Notes: generated by a model from the sequence alone, not told the origin. A DNA stretch of 64,000 nucleotides from Micromonospora sp. NBC_01796 (GCF_035917455.1 NZ_CP109078.1:6742001-6806000), one strand, 5' to 3'; counted from the stretch's first letter, positions 16,364 to 26,094 are shown. Numbers and translations are program-made.

Positions 16364-19300
16364 CGTGGCGCCCCCGAACGTCGTACGAACTCGGCGATCT
16401 CCCCGATCGTCGGGGTGTCGAAAAATACGTCCAGCGGCACCTCCACGCCCAGGTGCTGGTGGATCCGGCCGCTGATCCGGGTGATCGTGAGCGAGTGACC
16501 GCCGAGGTCGAACAGGTCCTCGTCCAGACCGATCTCACCGATCTGGAGCACGTCCTGCCAGATCACCCGGATCCGCGCCACGACCTCGTCGGTGTCGCCG
16601 TCGGCCTCGGCCTCGGCGTCGGTCGGCGCGATCTGCGGGGTGGTGGCGCGTTCACGGGCCGGCTCGGGCAGCGCGGCCCGGTCCAGTTTCCCGTTCGGGG
16701 TGAGCGGCAACCGGTCCAGGAACACCCACGCGTTGGGCAGCATGGCGGCGGGCAGCGTCCGCGCCAGGTGCGTACGCAGTGTCGCCGGTTCGGGTGGGGC
16801 GCCCCTGGGCACCACGTACCCGACCAGCCGCGCCTCGGTCCCGTCGGCTCCGTCACCACGCAGCAGTACGGCCGCCGCGACGACGTCCGGATGTGCCGAC
16901 AGTCCCGCCTCGATCTCGCCCAGCTCGACCCGGTGCCCACGGATCTTCACCTGCTGGTCGGCCCGTCCGACGAAGTCGAGCCGACCGTCCGGCAGCCGGG
17001 TGACCAGGTCACCGGTGCGGTAGAGCCGCGCCGACCCGGCCCCGAACGGGTCGGGCAGGAAACGTTCGTCGGTGAGGTCGGGTTGGCGCAGGTAGCCGTC
17101 GGCCACGCCCCGACCACCGAGGTACAGCTCGCCCGGCACGCCCACCGGCAGCGGACGCAGGTGGTTGTCGAGCACGTACGCGCGGACGTTGGGCAGCGGT
17201 CGGCCGATCGTCACCCGGTCCGGGTGCTCGGGCAGTTCGGCGACGGTGGCGTAGATCGTCGCCTCGGTCGGCCCGTACCCGTTGAACAGGCGGGTGGTCC
17301 GACGCCGCAGCTCACGGGCGAGCGGCAGCGGCAGCGCCTCGCCTCCGGCGAGTGCCACGACCGGGAACCCCGGTTCCCGGCCGAGGCCCGCCTCGAGCAG
17401 GACCCGCCACCCGGACGGGGTCGCCTGGACGTGGGTGATCTCCTGGTCGCGGATCAGCCGGCAGACGGCCGCGCCGTCCGCGGCGTGGGTGTTCGACGCG
17501 ACCACCACCCGGGCGCCGGTCACCAGCGGCAGGAACACCTCGACGGCGGAGATGTCGAACGACAGCGAGGTCAGCCCGAGCCAGCGGTCGGCGGGTTCAC
17601 CGCCGAGCAGGTCCCGCAGGCCGAGCAGCAGGTTCGCCAGGGCGTCGTGGCGGACCGCGACGCCCTTCGGTCGACCGGTCGAGCCGGAGGTGTAGAGCAC
17701 GTAGGCGACGTCGCCCGGACCGGGCCGGGGTCCGGTCTCGGGGACCGTCGGGTCGGCGGGGTCGAGGTCGTCGACGGTGAGCACCGGTAGGTGCGGATCG
17801 AGCGCGGCGGCGGCCGACGCGGTGGCGATGACCAGCGCAGGGTCCGCGTCGGCGAGGATCATCGCCTGCCGGGTGGGCGGGTAGACCGGGTCGACCGGCA
17901 CGTATCCGGCGCCGCAGCGGAGCACCGCGAGCAGCGCCGCGACCGCCTGCCACGACCGGTCCAGGCAGACCGCGACCAGCCGGCCGGCACCGATTCCCCG
18001 CCCGCGCAACACCGCGGCGAGCCGGCCGCTGGTCGCGTCGAGTTCGGCGTACGTCAGCCGCCGGTCCCCGTCGACCACCGCGACCACGTCCGGGCGTTGC
18101 CGAACCTGGGCGGCGAAGAGCGCGGGGACAACCGCGTCGGCGGGGTAGTGGCGCTCGGTGCTGTTCCACCCGTGCACCAGATCCGACAGCTCACCGGGCG
18201 GGAGCAGGGGCACGGTCGGCATCGGCCGGTCCGGGTCGTCGACCACCGCCGACAGTACGGTCCGCAGGTGCGCCCCGATCCGGTTGACCGACTCCCGGTC
18301 GATCGCGGTCGGGCTGTGCTGGAGGCTGACGGTGACCGCGTCCGGACCGTCGACGATCTGTACGTGCAGCGCGTTGCGGGCCGTGTCGTTGAACATCGTC
18401 CACTCGACCGTGGTGTCCGGAACGGCGAAGTCCGGGGCGGGGCCGCGCCGCCGGTAACCGACCGACACCGGGGTCAACGCCGGAGCCGGGCGCAGCCCCC
18501 CGACCGCCTGCGCGAGCGGTACGTGGCGGAACCGGTACAGGTCGCGTACGCCGGTCCGGACCGCCCGCGCGTAGGCCCGGAACGTGGCCTCCGGTGCCGG
18601 CGGGTGCACCGGCAGTTCGTTGACGAAGAGCCCGACCTGCCCGGCGGTCGCGGCGGTACGGGTGGACAGCGCCACGCCGACCGGGAGGTTCGGGTTGCCG
18701 TACCGGTCCAGCAGGGTGTGCACCGCGGCGAGCAGCAGCTCGAAGCGGGTCACGCCGATGTCGTTGGCGGCACCGTCGACCCGGGCGACGAGGTCCGGGT
18801 CGAGTACGAATTCGACACTGGCACCGGGCTCGGCGGCGGTCGGCACCCGGTGCAGGCCGGGCAGCAGGACATCGCCGGGTGCCGACCACCGGGCGGCCCA
18901 GTGTTCCCGGGCACCGGCGAGATCGGCGGTGACCCGGTGCTGCTCGGCCGCCGCGTGCCCCGCGTACGGGTCGGGGGCGGGGCCGAAGTCGACCGGCTGG
19001 CCATCGACCGCCGCGCGGTACGCCGACGCCAGTTCGCCGAGCAGCACGTCCTTGGACATCCCGTCGAAGACCAGGTGGTGGGCGGTGACCAGGAGGAGGT
19101 GCTCGTCCGGTGCACCGGACAGCAGGGTGAACCGGGCCAGGGGTCCCCGGCGCAGGTCGAACGGTCGAGTGAGTTCCGCGCGGATCCGCCCGTCGGAAAG
19201 CTCGCCGGTGGTCAGCGCGAGTTTCTCCACGGCGGGGACGAGCCGGGGTACGCCCTCGGGGTCGGGTTCGACCGCCGTGCTCAGCACCTCGTGCCGGCCG

Positions 19301-19452
19301 ATGACGGCGGTGCACGCCTCGGTCAGCGCGTGGCGGTCGAGCCCCGCCCCGAACCGGACGCCGAGCGCCAGGTGGTACGCCGTGCCGGCCACTCCGGCCT
19401 GCTCGGTGAACCAGACGGCGTGTTGGGCGTACGTCGTCGCAGCGGTGTTCAC
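16360..19452 (-). CDS. Single-module nonribosomal peptide synthetase (C-A-T)
   Basis: 1030 residues from the GTG at 19452, overlapping the upstream ligase stop by four bases. The condensation domain (about 1-430) has an intact HHLVFDG motif, His125-His126 to Gly131. The adenylation domain (about 460-950) shows LYTSGSTGRPKG, SFDISAVEVF, NGYGPTEAT, YRTGDLV, VKIRGHRVELGEIEAGL and NGKLDRAAL. By eye the pocket code is D-I-V-Q-L-G-G-I-Y, near the glycine-type DILQLGLIW, so glycine or another small residue is the best guess. The carrier domain has Ser987 in DLGGHSL. There is no thioesterase, reductase or epimerase, so release must come from another protein. Confidence 0.93.
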   Translation of the reverse strand: MNTAATTYAQHAVWFTEQAGVAGTAYHLALGVRFGAGLDRHALTEACTAVIGRHEVLSTAVEPDPEGVPRLVPAVEKLALTTGELSDGRIRAELTRPFDLRRGPLARFTLLSGAPDEHLLLVTAHHLVFDGMSKDVLLGELASAYRAAVDGQPVDFGPAPDPYAGHAAAEQHRVTADLAGAREHWAARWSAPGDVLLPGLHRVPTAAEPGASVEFVLDPDLVARVDGAANDIGVTRFELLLAAVHTLLDRYGNPNLPVGVALSTRTAATAGQVGLFVNELPVHPPAPEATFRAYARAVRTGVRDLYRFRHVPLAQAVGGLRPAPALTPVSVGYRRRGPAPDFAVPDTTVEWTMFNDTARNALHVQIVDGPDAVTVSLQHSPTAIDRESVNRIGAHLRTVLSAVVDDPDRPMPTVPLLPPGELSDLVHGWNSTERHYPADAVVPALFAAQVRQRPDVVAVVDGDRRLTYAELDATSGRLAAVLRGRGIGAGRLVAVCLDRSWQAVAALLAVLRCGAGYVPVDPVYPPTRQAMILADADPALVIATASAAAALDPHLPVLTVDDLDPADPTVPETGPRPGPGDVAYVLYTSGSTGRPKGVAVRHDALANLLLGLRDLLGGEPADRWLGLTSLSFDISAVEVFLPLVTGARVVVASNTHAADGAAVCRLIRDQEITHVQATPSGWRVLLEAGLGREPGFPVVALAGGEALPLPLARELRRRTTRLFNGYGPTEATIYATVAELPEHPDRVTIGRPLPNVRAYVLDNHLRPLPVGVPGELYLGGRGVADGYLRQPDLTDERFLPDPFGAGSARLYRTGDLVTRLPDGRLDFVGRADQQVKIRGHRVELGEIEAGLSAHPDVVAAAVLLRGDGADGTEARLVGYVVPRGAPPEPATLRTHLARTLPAAMLPNAWVFLDRLPLTPNGKLDRAALPEPARERATTPQIAPTDAEAEADGDTDEVVARIRVIWQDVLQIGEIGLDEDLFDLGGHSLTITRISGRIHQHLGVEVPLDVFFDTPTIGEIAEFVRRSGAPR

Positions 19453-20990
19453 GGGCCCTCCGAGGGGTGGCGGTGCGGGGTCGTCCGGGTCTGTTCGAGT
19501 TGGCCGACCAGTTGGCGTTTGAGCACCTTGCCGGCCTCGTTGCGGGGTAGCTGGTCGAGCACCAGTAGGCGGGTCGGAAGCTGGTAGTCGGCGAGTCGCG
19601 TGGTGAGGAAGGCGCGCAGCGCGGGCAGGGAGAGGTCGGCGGCCGGGGTCTGCGGGTGGGGGACCACCACGGCGGCCACGGTGCTGCCGAGCACCGGGTG
19701 CGGGATTCCGACGACGGCGGTCTCCGCGATCCCGGTGTGCTCGTACAGAGCGGCTTCGATCTCCAGGGTGGAGATCTTGAACGCGCCGGACTTCACCACG
19801 TCCTCGTGCCGGTCGGCGAGGTAGAGGTAGCCCTCGGCGTCCATCCGTCCGACGTCGCCCATCCGTACCCACTCGCCGTGGAAGGTCGCCCGGCTGGCCT
19901 GCTCGTCCCGGTAGTACGCGCGCGGGTGCCGGCACCGCAGCCAGACCTGCCCGGTGGCGCCCTCGGGCAGGGGGCGCCCCTGCTCGTCGGCGATCATCAG
20001 GGCGCCCGCGGCGGCCCGGCCGACGGCGTCCGGGCGGGCCGGGTTGAAGATCATCGTGGTCTGTGCGGGCGCCGCCTCGGTCGAGGTGTAGTAGTTGACG
20101 ATCACCGCGTTCGGGAACGCGGTGGCGAGCCGGGCGGCGACCGCCGGGGCCAGCGGCGCGGCCGTCGACCCGATCAACTGCACCCCGGAGGTGTCCCGTC
20201 CGCCCAGCGCACCGGAGTTGAGCAGCTCGATCGCCATCGACGGGACGACAAAAACCGTTCCGGTGCCGGGGGATCCGATCAGCCGGGCGAACCGGGCCGG
20301 GGTGAACTGCGGCAGGGTCAACGCGGTCGGCTTGGCGGTGAGCGCGTTGAACAGCATCGTCTGGGCGGCGTTGGTGCCGATCGCGAACGCGTGCAGGAAC
20401 CGCTCGGAGTGCGCCAACGCCAGCCGTCGGGGATGGCTGGGTGCGGCCACGGTCAGGTTCGCGTGGGTCGCCCCGACACCCTTCGGCCGGCCGGTCGTCC
20501 CGGAGGTGTAGAGGATCTGGGCCAGGTCCCCGGGACGTACGACGGGGCCGGGGTGCGGTTGTGGTGCCGCCGTACCGGCCGCGACCAGTTCGGCGACGGT
20601 GGCGACCCGTACCGGCGCTGCTGCCGGCGTCGTACCGGGGCCGTGGATCAGGGTGGTGGCCGCGCAGTGCTCCAACGCCTGCCGTACCTGGGTGGCGGCG
20701 AGCCGGTCGGAGAGGGGAACGGCGACCCCGCCGGCACGCTGCACCCCGCAGTACGCGACCGCGAAGTCCACCCAGTCCGGTGCACCGAAGAGCAGCCCGA
20801 CCCGGTCACCGGCACCCAGTCCGCGTTGCCGGAGTGCGGTGGCCACCGCACTCGCGCCCGCGTCCCATTCGGCGAAGGTGAGCGTCGCGACCTGGTGCAC
20901 CTCGATCGCCACCCGGTCCGGATGCACGGCCGCCCGCCAACTCAACACCTCGGGTACGGTCCGGCCGGCGGATGCGCCGTCGTTTGTCAC
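19449..20990 (-). CDS. AMP-dependent acyl-activating ligase
   Basis: 513 residues from the GTG at 20990. It is an ANL-superfamily adenylating enzyme: P-loop ILYTSGTTGRPKGVG, YYTSTEAAP for the aromatic/TE motif, the hinge region MGDVGRMDAEGYLYLADRHE, and the C-terminal catalytic Lys in LPRNEAGKVLKRQ. It is closer to medium/long-chain acyl-CoA or acyl-ACP ligases than to amino-acid adenylation domains. First in the coupled operon ligase-NRPS-carrier, it probably loads a carboxylic acid on the free carrier protein for condensation with the NRPS amino acid (inference). Confidence 0.88.
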   Translation of the reverse strand: MTNDGASAGRTVPEVLSWRAAVHPDRVAIEVHQVATLTFAEWDAGASAVATALRQRGLGAGDRVGLLFGAPDWVDFAVAYCGVQRAGGVAVPLSDRLAATQVRQALEHCAATTLIHGPGTTPAAAPVRVATVAELVAAGTAAPQPHPGPVVRPGDLAQILYTSGTTGRPKGVGATHANLTVAAPSHPRRLALAHSERFLHAFAIGTNAAQTMLFNALTAKPTALTLPQFTPARFARLIGSPGTGTVFVVPSMAIELLNSGALGGRDTSGVQLIGSTAAPLAPAVAARLATAFPNAVIVNYYTSTEAAPAQTTMIFNPARPDAVGRAAAGALMIADEQGRPLPEGATGQVWLRCRHPRAYYRDEQASRATFHGEWVRMGDVGRMDAEGYLYLADRHEDVVKSGAFKISTLEIEAALYEHTGIAETAVVGIPHPVLGSTVAAVVVPHPQTPAADLSLPALRAFLTTRLADYQLPTRLLVLDQLPRNEAGKVLKRQLVGQLEQTRTTPHRHPSEGP

Positions 20991-21377
20991 GCGGTGTGCC
21001 TCAATTCGACGAAGACGCCAGAGGGCCTCCCCGTGTCACGGCCGCATCGTTGGTCTGTTGGTCGGTCAGCGGTTCGCCGTACCGTCGCTCAGTGTTAGGT
21101 CGGCGTTCCGATTCGCAGTGTGCCCGCTGCGGCCGGTGGCGGGGATCGGCCGAACGGGGCAGCGGATTGGAACCGAAACACTGATGCCCTCCACATAGGA
21201 CGAATTCGCCGGGAACGCGCTTTCCTTTGTCTGCGCGCACGAGCAGGGGAGCGGCACCCGGCGGCGGAACCGGCCGCTGGCGATAACATCTGGCACCGGA
21301 CGATCCCGTGCCGCAGCCACCCGTGGCCGTCACGCACCGACCGTCCGGGCCGTACGGAAACGTCGTTGGAGGAGCGC
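20991..21377. other. Divergent promoter region of the NRPS locus
   Basis: 387 bases separate the ligase start from the divergent condensation-fold gene. It should hold both promoters. I see no convincing long palindrome, repeat or extra gene. Confidence 0.5.
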
Positions 21378-22817
21378 ATGAGGCGGGTGGCGGAACCGGT
21401 CGGCTCCGAGTCGGAGCACCTGGTCCACGCCGACTTCACCGGCGGTCGTGCCGGAACCGCGCCGGTGACCTGGGGCCAGCGTTCCATGTGGTGGACCATG
21501 GACGACTTCCGGTCACGCAACAGTTTCCTCAACCTCTGCCGGGTGGTGACCGTGCCCCGGCGCTCTCCGGCGGACGTACCGCACGTGGCCGAGGTGATCG
21601 GCACTCTGGTCACCCGGCACGAGTCACTGCGGACGCGGGTACGCCCCGTCGACGGCGAGCTGCGGCAGGAGGCGTACGCCTCCGGGCGGCTACCGCTGCT
21701 CGTGGTCGACGCCGACGCCCGGCGTACCGATGACCCGGACGGGCCCGACGACGACGGCGCCGGGCTCGCCGCCCAGGTGTGCGAACGGCTGGGCCGCGTT
21801 CCGTTCGACCACACCGAGGAGTGGCCCCTGCGGGTGGCCCTGGTGGTGGTCGGCGGCCGGGTACGCCGGATCGTGCTCGTGCTCAGCCACTCCACGGTGG
21901 ACTTTCACGCCACCGAGACCGTGCTGCGCGACCTGCGCCTCCTGCTGGTACGCGGCAGGATCGACACCCCGCCGGGCCTCCAGTCGATCGACCTGGCCCG
22001 CCGGGAGGCCGGGGCGCAGCGCCGTCGCTCGGACCGGGCGATCTCCTACTGGACCAAGCAGTTCGGGAGCCTGCCGGAGGGTGGGTTCGCGGCGACCGGC
22101 CCGGCGCACACCCCTCGGTACCGGGGACTGACGATGGTCTCCGAGGCGGTCGACCTGGCCAGCCGGATGATCGCCGCCCGGCACCGGGTCAGCACCTCCA
22201 CCGTGCTGCTCGCCGCGACCGCCGCGCTGACCGTCGGCGGGGACGAAGCCCTCCGCTGCGGGCTGGTCAGCATGGCGAACAACCGTTTCCAGCCCGGACA
22301 CGACGACGCGGTGGCCAAGCTCAACCAACTCGCCCTCATCGCCGTCGACCTCGCCGACCGGCCGTCCTTCGCCGGGCTGTTGCCCCGGGCCGGGCAGGCC
22401 GCGATGGACGGTTACCGGCACGCGTACTACGACCCGCCCGCGATGCGGCGCGCCTTCGGCGAACTGGGGCTCGACTACCTCACCATGCTCGGCCCGTACT
22501 GCCTGGTCAACGACATCCGGCTGCCCGGCGATCCCGGTGCCGCCGGCCCGGATCTCGACGAGCGGGCGCTGCGGGCGACCCTGACCCGGACCACGCTCAC
22601 CTGGTCCGAGCCGGCGAACAAGTTCGTCTGGCGGTGCCGCCTCCAGATGGTCGACGCGCCCCGCGCGGTCGGCCTCGTCCTCACCATCGACACCTGTTAC
22701 CTGCCGCCGGACCGGGCCGTGGCGCTGCTGCACGACATGGAGGAGCTGCTGGTCCGGGCGGCGGTCGATGAGGTCCCGTGGCCCTGGCGGCCGGGTGGGG
22801 GAGTGGCCACGCCCTGA
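21378..22817 (+). CDS. Stand-alone condensation-domain-fold protein
   Basis: 479 residues from the ATG at 21378, with GGAGGAG four bases upstream. The N-terminal half has condensation-domain features (VTWGQRSMWW, VIGTLVTRHESLRTRV). The catalytic HHxxxDG motif reads SHSTVDF (His171, Asp175): the second His and the Asp are kept, the first His is Ser and the Gly is Phe. The second half continues the fold (STSTVLLAATAALTVGG, YLTMLGPYCLVNDIRLPG). Free C-domain enzymes can join a carrier-bound acyl or peptide to a soluble amine or alcohol, so this is the best candidate for product release from the NRPS module. The altered motif may instead mean a binding or structural role. Confidence 0.75.
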   Translation: MRRVAEPVGSESEHLVHADFTGGRAGTAPVTWGQRSMWWTMDDFRSRNSFLNLCRVVTVPRRSPADVPHVAEVIGTLVTRHESLRTRVRPVDGELRQEAYASGRLPLLVVDADARRTDDPDGPDDDGAGLAAQVCERLGRVPFDHTEEWPLRVALVVVGGRVRRIVLVLSHSTVDFHATETVLRDLRLLLVRGRIDTPPGLQSIDLARREAGAQRRRSDRAISYWTKQFGSLPEGGFAATGPAHTPRYRGLTMVSEAVDLASRMIAARHRVSTSTVLLAATAALTVGGDEALRCGLVSMANNRFQPGHDDAVAKLNQLALIAVDLADRPSFAGLLPRAGQAAMDGYRHAYYDPPAMRRAFGELGLDYLTMLGPYCLVNDIRLPGDPGAAGPDLDERALRATLTRTTLTWSEPANKFVWRCRLQMVDAPRAVGLVLTIDTCYLPPDRAVALLHDMEELLVRAAVDEVPWPWRPGGGVATP

Positions 22818-22941
22818 CCCCGTCGGGCGGGGCACCGTTCACAATCCCGGCCACCGGTTCGCCACGACCGGCGGCTAGGTTGAGCTGATGCATGATCGTC
22901 TCGGGCCGGAGATCCCGGCCGGTCCGGCGGGCCGGCGGTCG

Positions 22942-22977
22942 CGGGGCCCGAACCGGTGGCGGGGCCCGAACCGGTGC
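22942..22977 (+). repeat. Tandem 18-base duplication at the MFS start
   Basis: Two consecutive copies of CGGGGCCCGAACCGGTGG (22942-22959 and 22960-22977, one mismatch). The GTG start of the MFS gene lies in the first copy and an in-frame GTG in the second, so the duplication doubles the possible start. Confidence 0.6.
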
Positions 22978-24200
22978 CGTTGGCCGAAGCGAGGGCGCGG
23001 CCCGAAGCGGTGGCGCCGTCGACCCGGCCGCCGGTGACGATCCGCTCCCTCGGGCCGACCGTCTACCTGCCGACCGTCATCTACAGCCTCGGACAGGGCG
23101 CGGTCGCCCCGGTGGTCGTACTCTCCGGCACCGCCCTCGGCGCCTCGGCCAGCGCCGCCAGCGTCCTGGTCGGCCTGATCGGCGTCGGGCAGATCGTCGG
23201 CGCCGTACCGGCGGGAGCGTTGATCGCCCGGATCGGCGAGCGGCCGGCGATGGTCTGGTCCACCGCCCTGGTGGTGCCGGCACTGCTCGCCTGTGTCTTC
23301 GCCACCTCCGTCTGGACGCTCGGTGTCGCGGTGGCCGGGATCGGGCTGGTCGGCGCCGTCTGGGGAGTGGCCCGGCAGGCGTACGTCACCGAGGTGGTGC
23401 CGTACGAGCTGCGCGCCCGTGCCCTGTCCACCCTCGGCGGGGCGGGCCGGATCGGCGCCTTCATCGGCCCCTTCGTCGGGGCGGCGACGATGACGGTGGT
23501 CGGCACCGACGGCGCGTACTGGGTGCACGTGGTCGCCGCCACCGTGGCGGTGACAGTGCTGCTCGTCCTGCCCGCCCTCCCGGTCGACCGGGCACCCGGT
23601 ACGGCACCGGCGAAGGTCCGTACGCTCGCCGTCGTCCGCGACAACCTCGCGGTGCTGCGGACCCTGGGCCTCGGGGTCCTCCTGGTCGGGGCCCTGCGCG
23701 CGTCGCGCCAGACGGTGATTCCGCTGTGGGGAGCCCACCTCGACCTGGACCCGGCGACGCTCAGTCTCGTCTTCGGGGTCTCCGGCGCGGTCGACATGCT
23801 GCTGTTCTATCCGGCAGGGCGGGCGATGGACCGGTGGGGGAGGCGGGTCGTCGCGATCCCGTCGATGTTCCTGCTCGGGCTGGCGCACGCGCTGCTGCCG
23901 CTGGCCACGACCGTTGTCGGCCTCGCGGCGGTGGCGATGCTGATGGGGCTGGGCAACGGCCTGAGCAGCGGACTGATCATGACCCTCGGCGCGGACGTGT
24001 CACCGGTGGTCGGCCGGGCTCAGTTCATCGGTGCGTGGCGGCTCTGCGCGGACCTCGGCAACGGCGGCGGGCCGCTGCTGATCGCCGCGGTACTGACGAT
24101 CGGGCCGCTGACCGCCGCCGTGTTGACCATGGCCGGGGTGGGTGCGGCGGCGGTCGCCGTGCTGCACAGGTGGACCCCGAGACCGGCGGTGGTCGACTAG
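22956..24200 (+). CDS. MFS transporter, likely exporter of the NRPS product
   Basis: 414 residues, about 12 membrane helices after a Pro/Glu/Ala-rich leader. Motif-A-like loops include GALIARIGERPAM and GRAMDRWGRR; VPYELRARALSTLGGAGRIG and GAWRLCADLGNGGGP are typical of drug-efflux MFS proteins. GTG at 22956 is chosen because the frame has no ATG upstream before a stop; its ribosome site is weak. It lies 138 bases after the condensation-fold gene in the same direction, so it probably exports the product or gives self-protection (inference). Confidence 0.82.
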   Translation: MAGPEPVPLAEARARPEAVAPSTRPPVTIRSLGPTVYLPTVIYSLGQGAVAPVVVLSGTALGASASAASVLVGLIGVGQIVGAVPAGALIARIGERPAMVWSTALVVPALLACVFATSVWTLGVAVAGIGLVGAVWGVARQAYVTEVVPYELRARALSTLGGAGRIGAFIGPFVGAATMTVVGTDGAYWVHVVAATVAVTVLLVLPALPVDRAPGTAPAKVRTLAVVRDNLAVLRTLGLGVLLVGALRASRQTVIPLWGAHLDLDPATLSLVFGVSGAVDMLLFYPAGRAMDRWGRRVVAIPSMFLLGLAHALLPLATTVVGLAAVAMLMGLGNGLSSGLIMTLGADVSPVVGRAQFIGAWRLCADLGNGGGPLLIAAVLTIGPLTAAVLTMAGVGAAAVAVLHRWTPRPAVVD

Positions 24201-24288
24201 GTTGCCCCGTAGTGGTCGACGAATCCGCCTCGCGGCCGGGCGGTCGGTACAGGCATGCTGAGCCGACCACCGACGGGGGAGGCGTGGC

Positions 24289-24897
24289 GTGCAGCGTGAC
24301 CATGTGGTGTTACGAGCCCGATCAGCGATGGCCGTACTCCTGGCCACCGTCCTGGTCGGGGCCGGCTGCGCCGACCGGGACGAGCCGGGTCCGGACCGGC
24401 AGACGCGCGTCGACCAGGCGTTGCAGCGGTACGCGGACGGGGCGCTCGGGAAGGATGGCGTCTCGACGACGCCGACCCGGCACCTGCTCGCCGGCACCGA
24501 CGAACTCGCCGGCGGCACCGAGGTCACCCTCTGGGTGACCGACCCCGTGGCGAGTTCCGAAACCACCCCTCGCTGTTACTACCTCGACCTGGAGGAGCAA
24601 AGTGGCTGGGTCAGCGGGTTCGGTGGCTGCGGCGGCACCGACGACCAGGTCACGCTCAACCGGAGCAACGAGATCGTGTTCGGCACGGTCGGCCGGTGGC
24701 CCGCCGCCACCGTCCGGATCAGCAGGGGCGGCCCGTCGACCGACATCACCGTGACCGGCGGCTGGTTCCTGGTGCCGAGCGGGCTGACCGGCGTCAGCGA
24801 CAGCAGCTACTCGATCGAGCTGGTCGACGCCGACGGCCGGACCATCTGCACCGTACGGAACCTGACCCCACCGGCGAGCGTCACGCCGGTGACCTGA
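24289..24897 (+). CDS. Putative secreted lipoprotein of unknown function
   Basis: 202 residues, GTG start with GGGGGAGG six bases before. The signal peptide ends in lipobox VGAGC, so it should be lipid-anchored outside the cell. The mature part is mostly beta-strand with paired cysteines (PRCYYLDLEEQ, FGGCGGTDD, RTICTVRN). I recognise no family. It lies 88 bases after the MFS gene, but nothing shows that it belongs to the NRPS locus. Confidence 0.7.
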   Translation: MQRDHVVLRARSAMAVLLATVLVGAGCADRDEPGPDRQTRVDQALQRYADGALGKDGVSTTPTRHLLAGTDELAGGTEVTLWVTDPVASSETTPRCYYLDLEEQSGWVSGFGGCGGTDDQVTLNRSNEIVFGTVGRWPAATVRISRGGPSTDITVTGGWFLVPSGLTGVSDSSYSIELVDADGRTICTVRNLTPPASVTPVT

Positions 24898-24954
24898 ACC
24901 ATCCCGCCCAGGTCACCGCCCCGGCAGGGAAGGGGCCTGTGCGAGGATGCGGCC

Positions 24955-26001
24955 GTGCGAGCGGTGGTGTTCGAGGAGTTCGGTGGCCGGCCCGAGGTCC
25001 GTACGGTGGCGGATCCGTCCCCGCCGGTCGACGGCGTCGTGGTACGGGTCGAGGCGACGGGGTTGTGCCGCAGTGACTGGCACGGCTGGCAGGGCCACGA
25101 TCCGGACATCCGCCTGCCGCACGTGCCGGGTCACGAGTTCGCCGGCGTGGTCGCCGAGGTCGGTGCCGGGGTGTCGGGAGTACGGGTCGGCGACCGGGTC
25201 ACCGCCCCGTTCGTCTACGGCTGTGGCCGGTGCGTCGAGTGTCTTGCCGGACAGCAGCAGGTGTGCGCGTTCCAGACCCAGCCCGGCTTCACCCAGTGGG
25301 GCTCGTACGCCGACTACGTCGTGGTGGACCACGCGGCGGTCAACCTGGTTCCCCTGCCCGACGAGGTGGACTACCGGGTCGCGGCGGCGCTCGGCTGCCG
25401 GTTCGCCACCGCCTTCCGGGCCGTGGTGAGCCAGGGCCGGGTGGCGGCCGGCGAGTGGGTGGCGGTCTTCGGCTGCGGTGGTGTGGGGCTGTCCGCTGTC
25501 ATGATCGCCGCCGCGAGCGGAGCCCGGGTGGTGGCCGTGGACCTGGCCGAACCGGCCCTGGCACTGGCTCGCGAGTGCGGTGCCACGGCCACCGTGAACG
25601 TCGCCGGACTGGCCGGACCGGCGCAGGTCGCCGAGGCCGTACGCGACCTCACCGGTGGGGGCGCGCACCTGTCGGTGGACGCGCTCGGCAGCCACGACAC
25701 CTGCGTGGCCGGCATCCGGAGCCTGCGCCGTCGGGGGCGGCACATCCAGGTCGGGCTGCTGCCGGCCGTACTCGGTGCCCCGGCCCTGCCGATGGACCTG
25801 GTGATCGGCGCCGAGCTGGAGGTACGCGGCAGCCACGGGATGGCCGCGCACGCGTACCCGGCGCTGCTCGGTCTGATCACCGGCGGGGTGCTGGACCCGG
25901 CCCGCCTGGTCACCGGTGCGATCGGCCTGGACCAGGCTCCCGAGGCACTGTCCACGATGGACCGTCCCGGTGCCGCAGGCATCCGCCTGATCGAGCCCTG
26001 A
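24955..26001 (+). CDS. Zinc-dependent medium-chain alcohol dehydrogenase
   Basis: 348 residues, GTG start. The catalytic zinc region is TGLCRSDWHGW with GHEFAGVV; the structural zinc cysteines are in CGRCVECLAGQQQVC. The Rossmann motif is GCGGVGLSAV. The substrate-side sequence (IRSLRRRGRHIQVGLL) is like sorbitol/threonine dehydrogenase relatives. The substrate is not evident. It is followed by a convergent TetR gene. Confidence 0.9.
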   Translation: MRAVVFEEFGGRPEVRTVADPSPPVDGVVVRVEATGLCRSDWHGWQGHDPDIRLPHVPGHEFAGVVAEVGAGVSGVRVGDRVTAPFVYGCGRCVECLAGQQQVCAFQTQPGFTQWGSYADYVVVDHAAVNLVPLPDEVDYRVAAALGCRFATAFRAVVSQGRVAAGEWVAVFGCGGVGLSAVMIAAASGARVVAVDLAEPALALARECGATATVNVAGLAGPAQVAEAVRDLTGGGAHLSVDALGSHDTCVAGIRSLRRRGRHIQVGLLPAVLGAPALPMDLVIGAELEVRGSHGMAAHAYPALLGLITGGVLDPARLVTGAIGLDQAPEALSTMDRPGAAGIRLIEP

Positions 26002-26094
26002 CCATCCGCATTGTCGGGCTCCAGAGGTGAGATTATCGGCGGCCCGACCCGGTAAAAGGCGGTCACCGGGTGACGGGCCAGGCTGAGGGGCGGC

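Noticed and set aside
22888-22955. ATG at 22888 as the MFS start via a frameshift
   Set aside because: It is in another frame and its translation is Arg/Pro-rich, not transporter-like.
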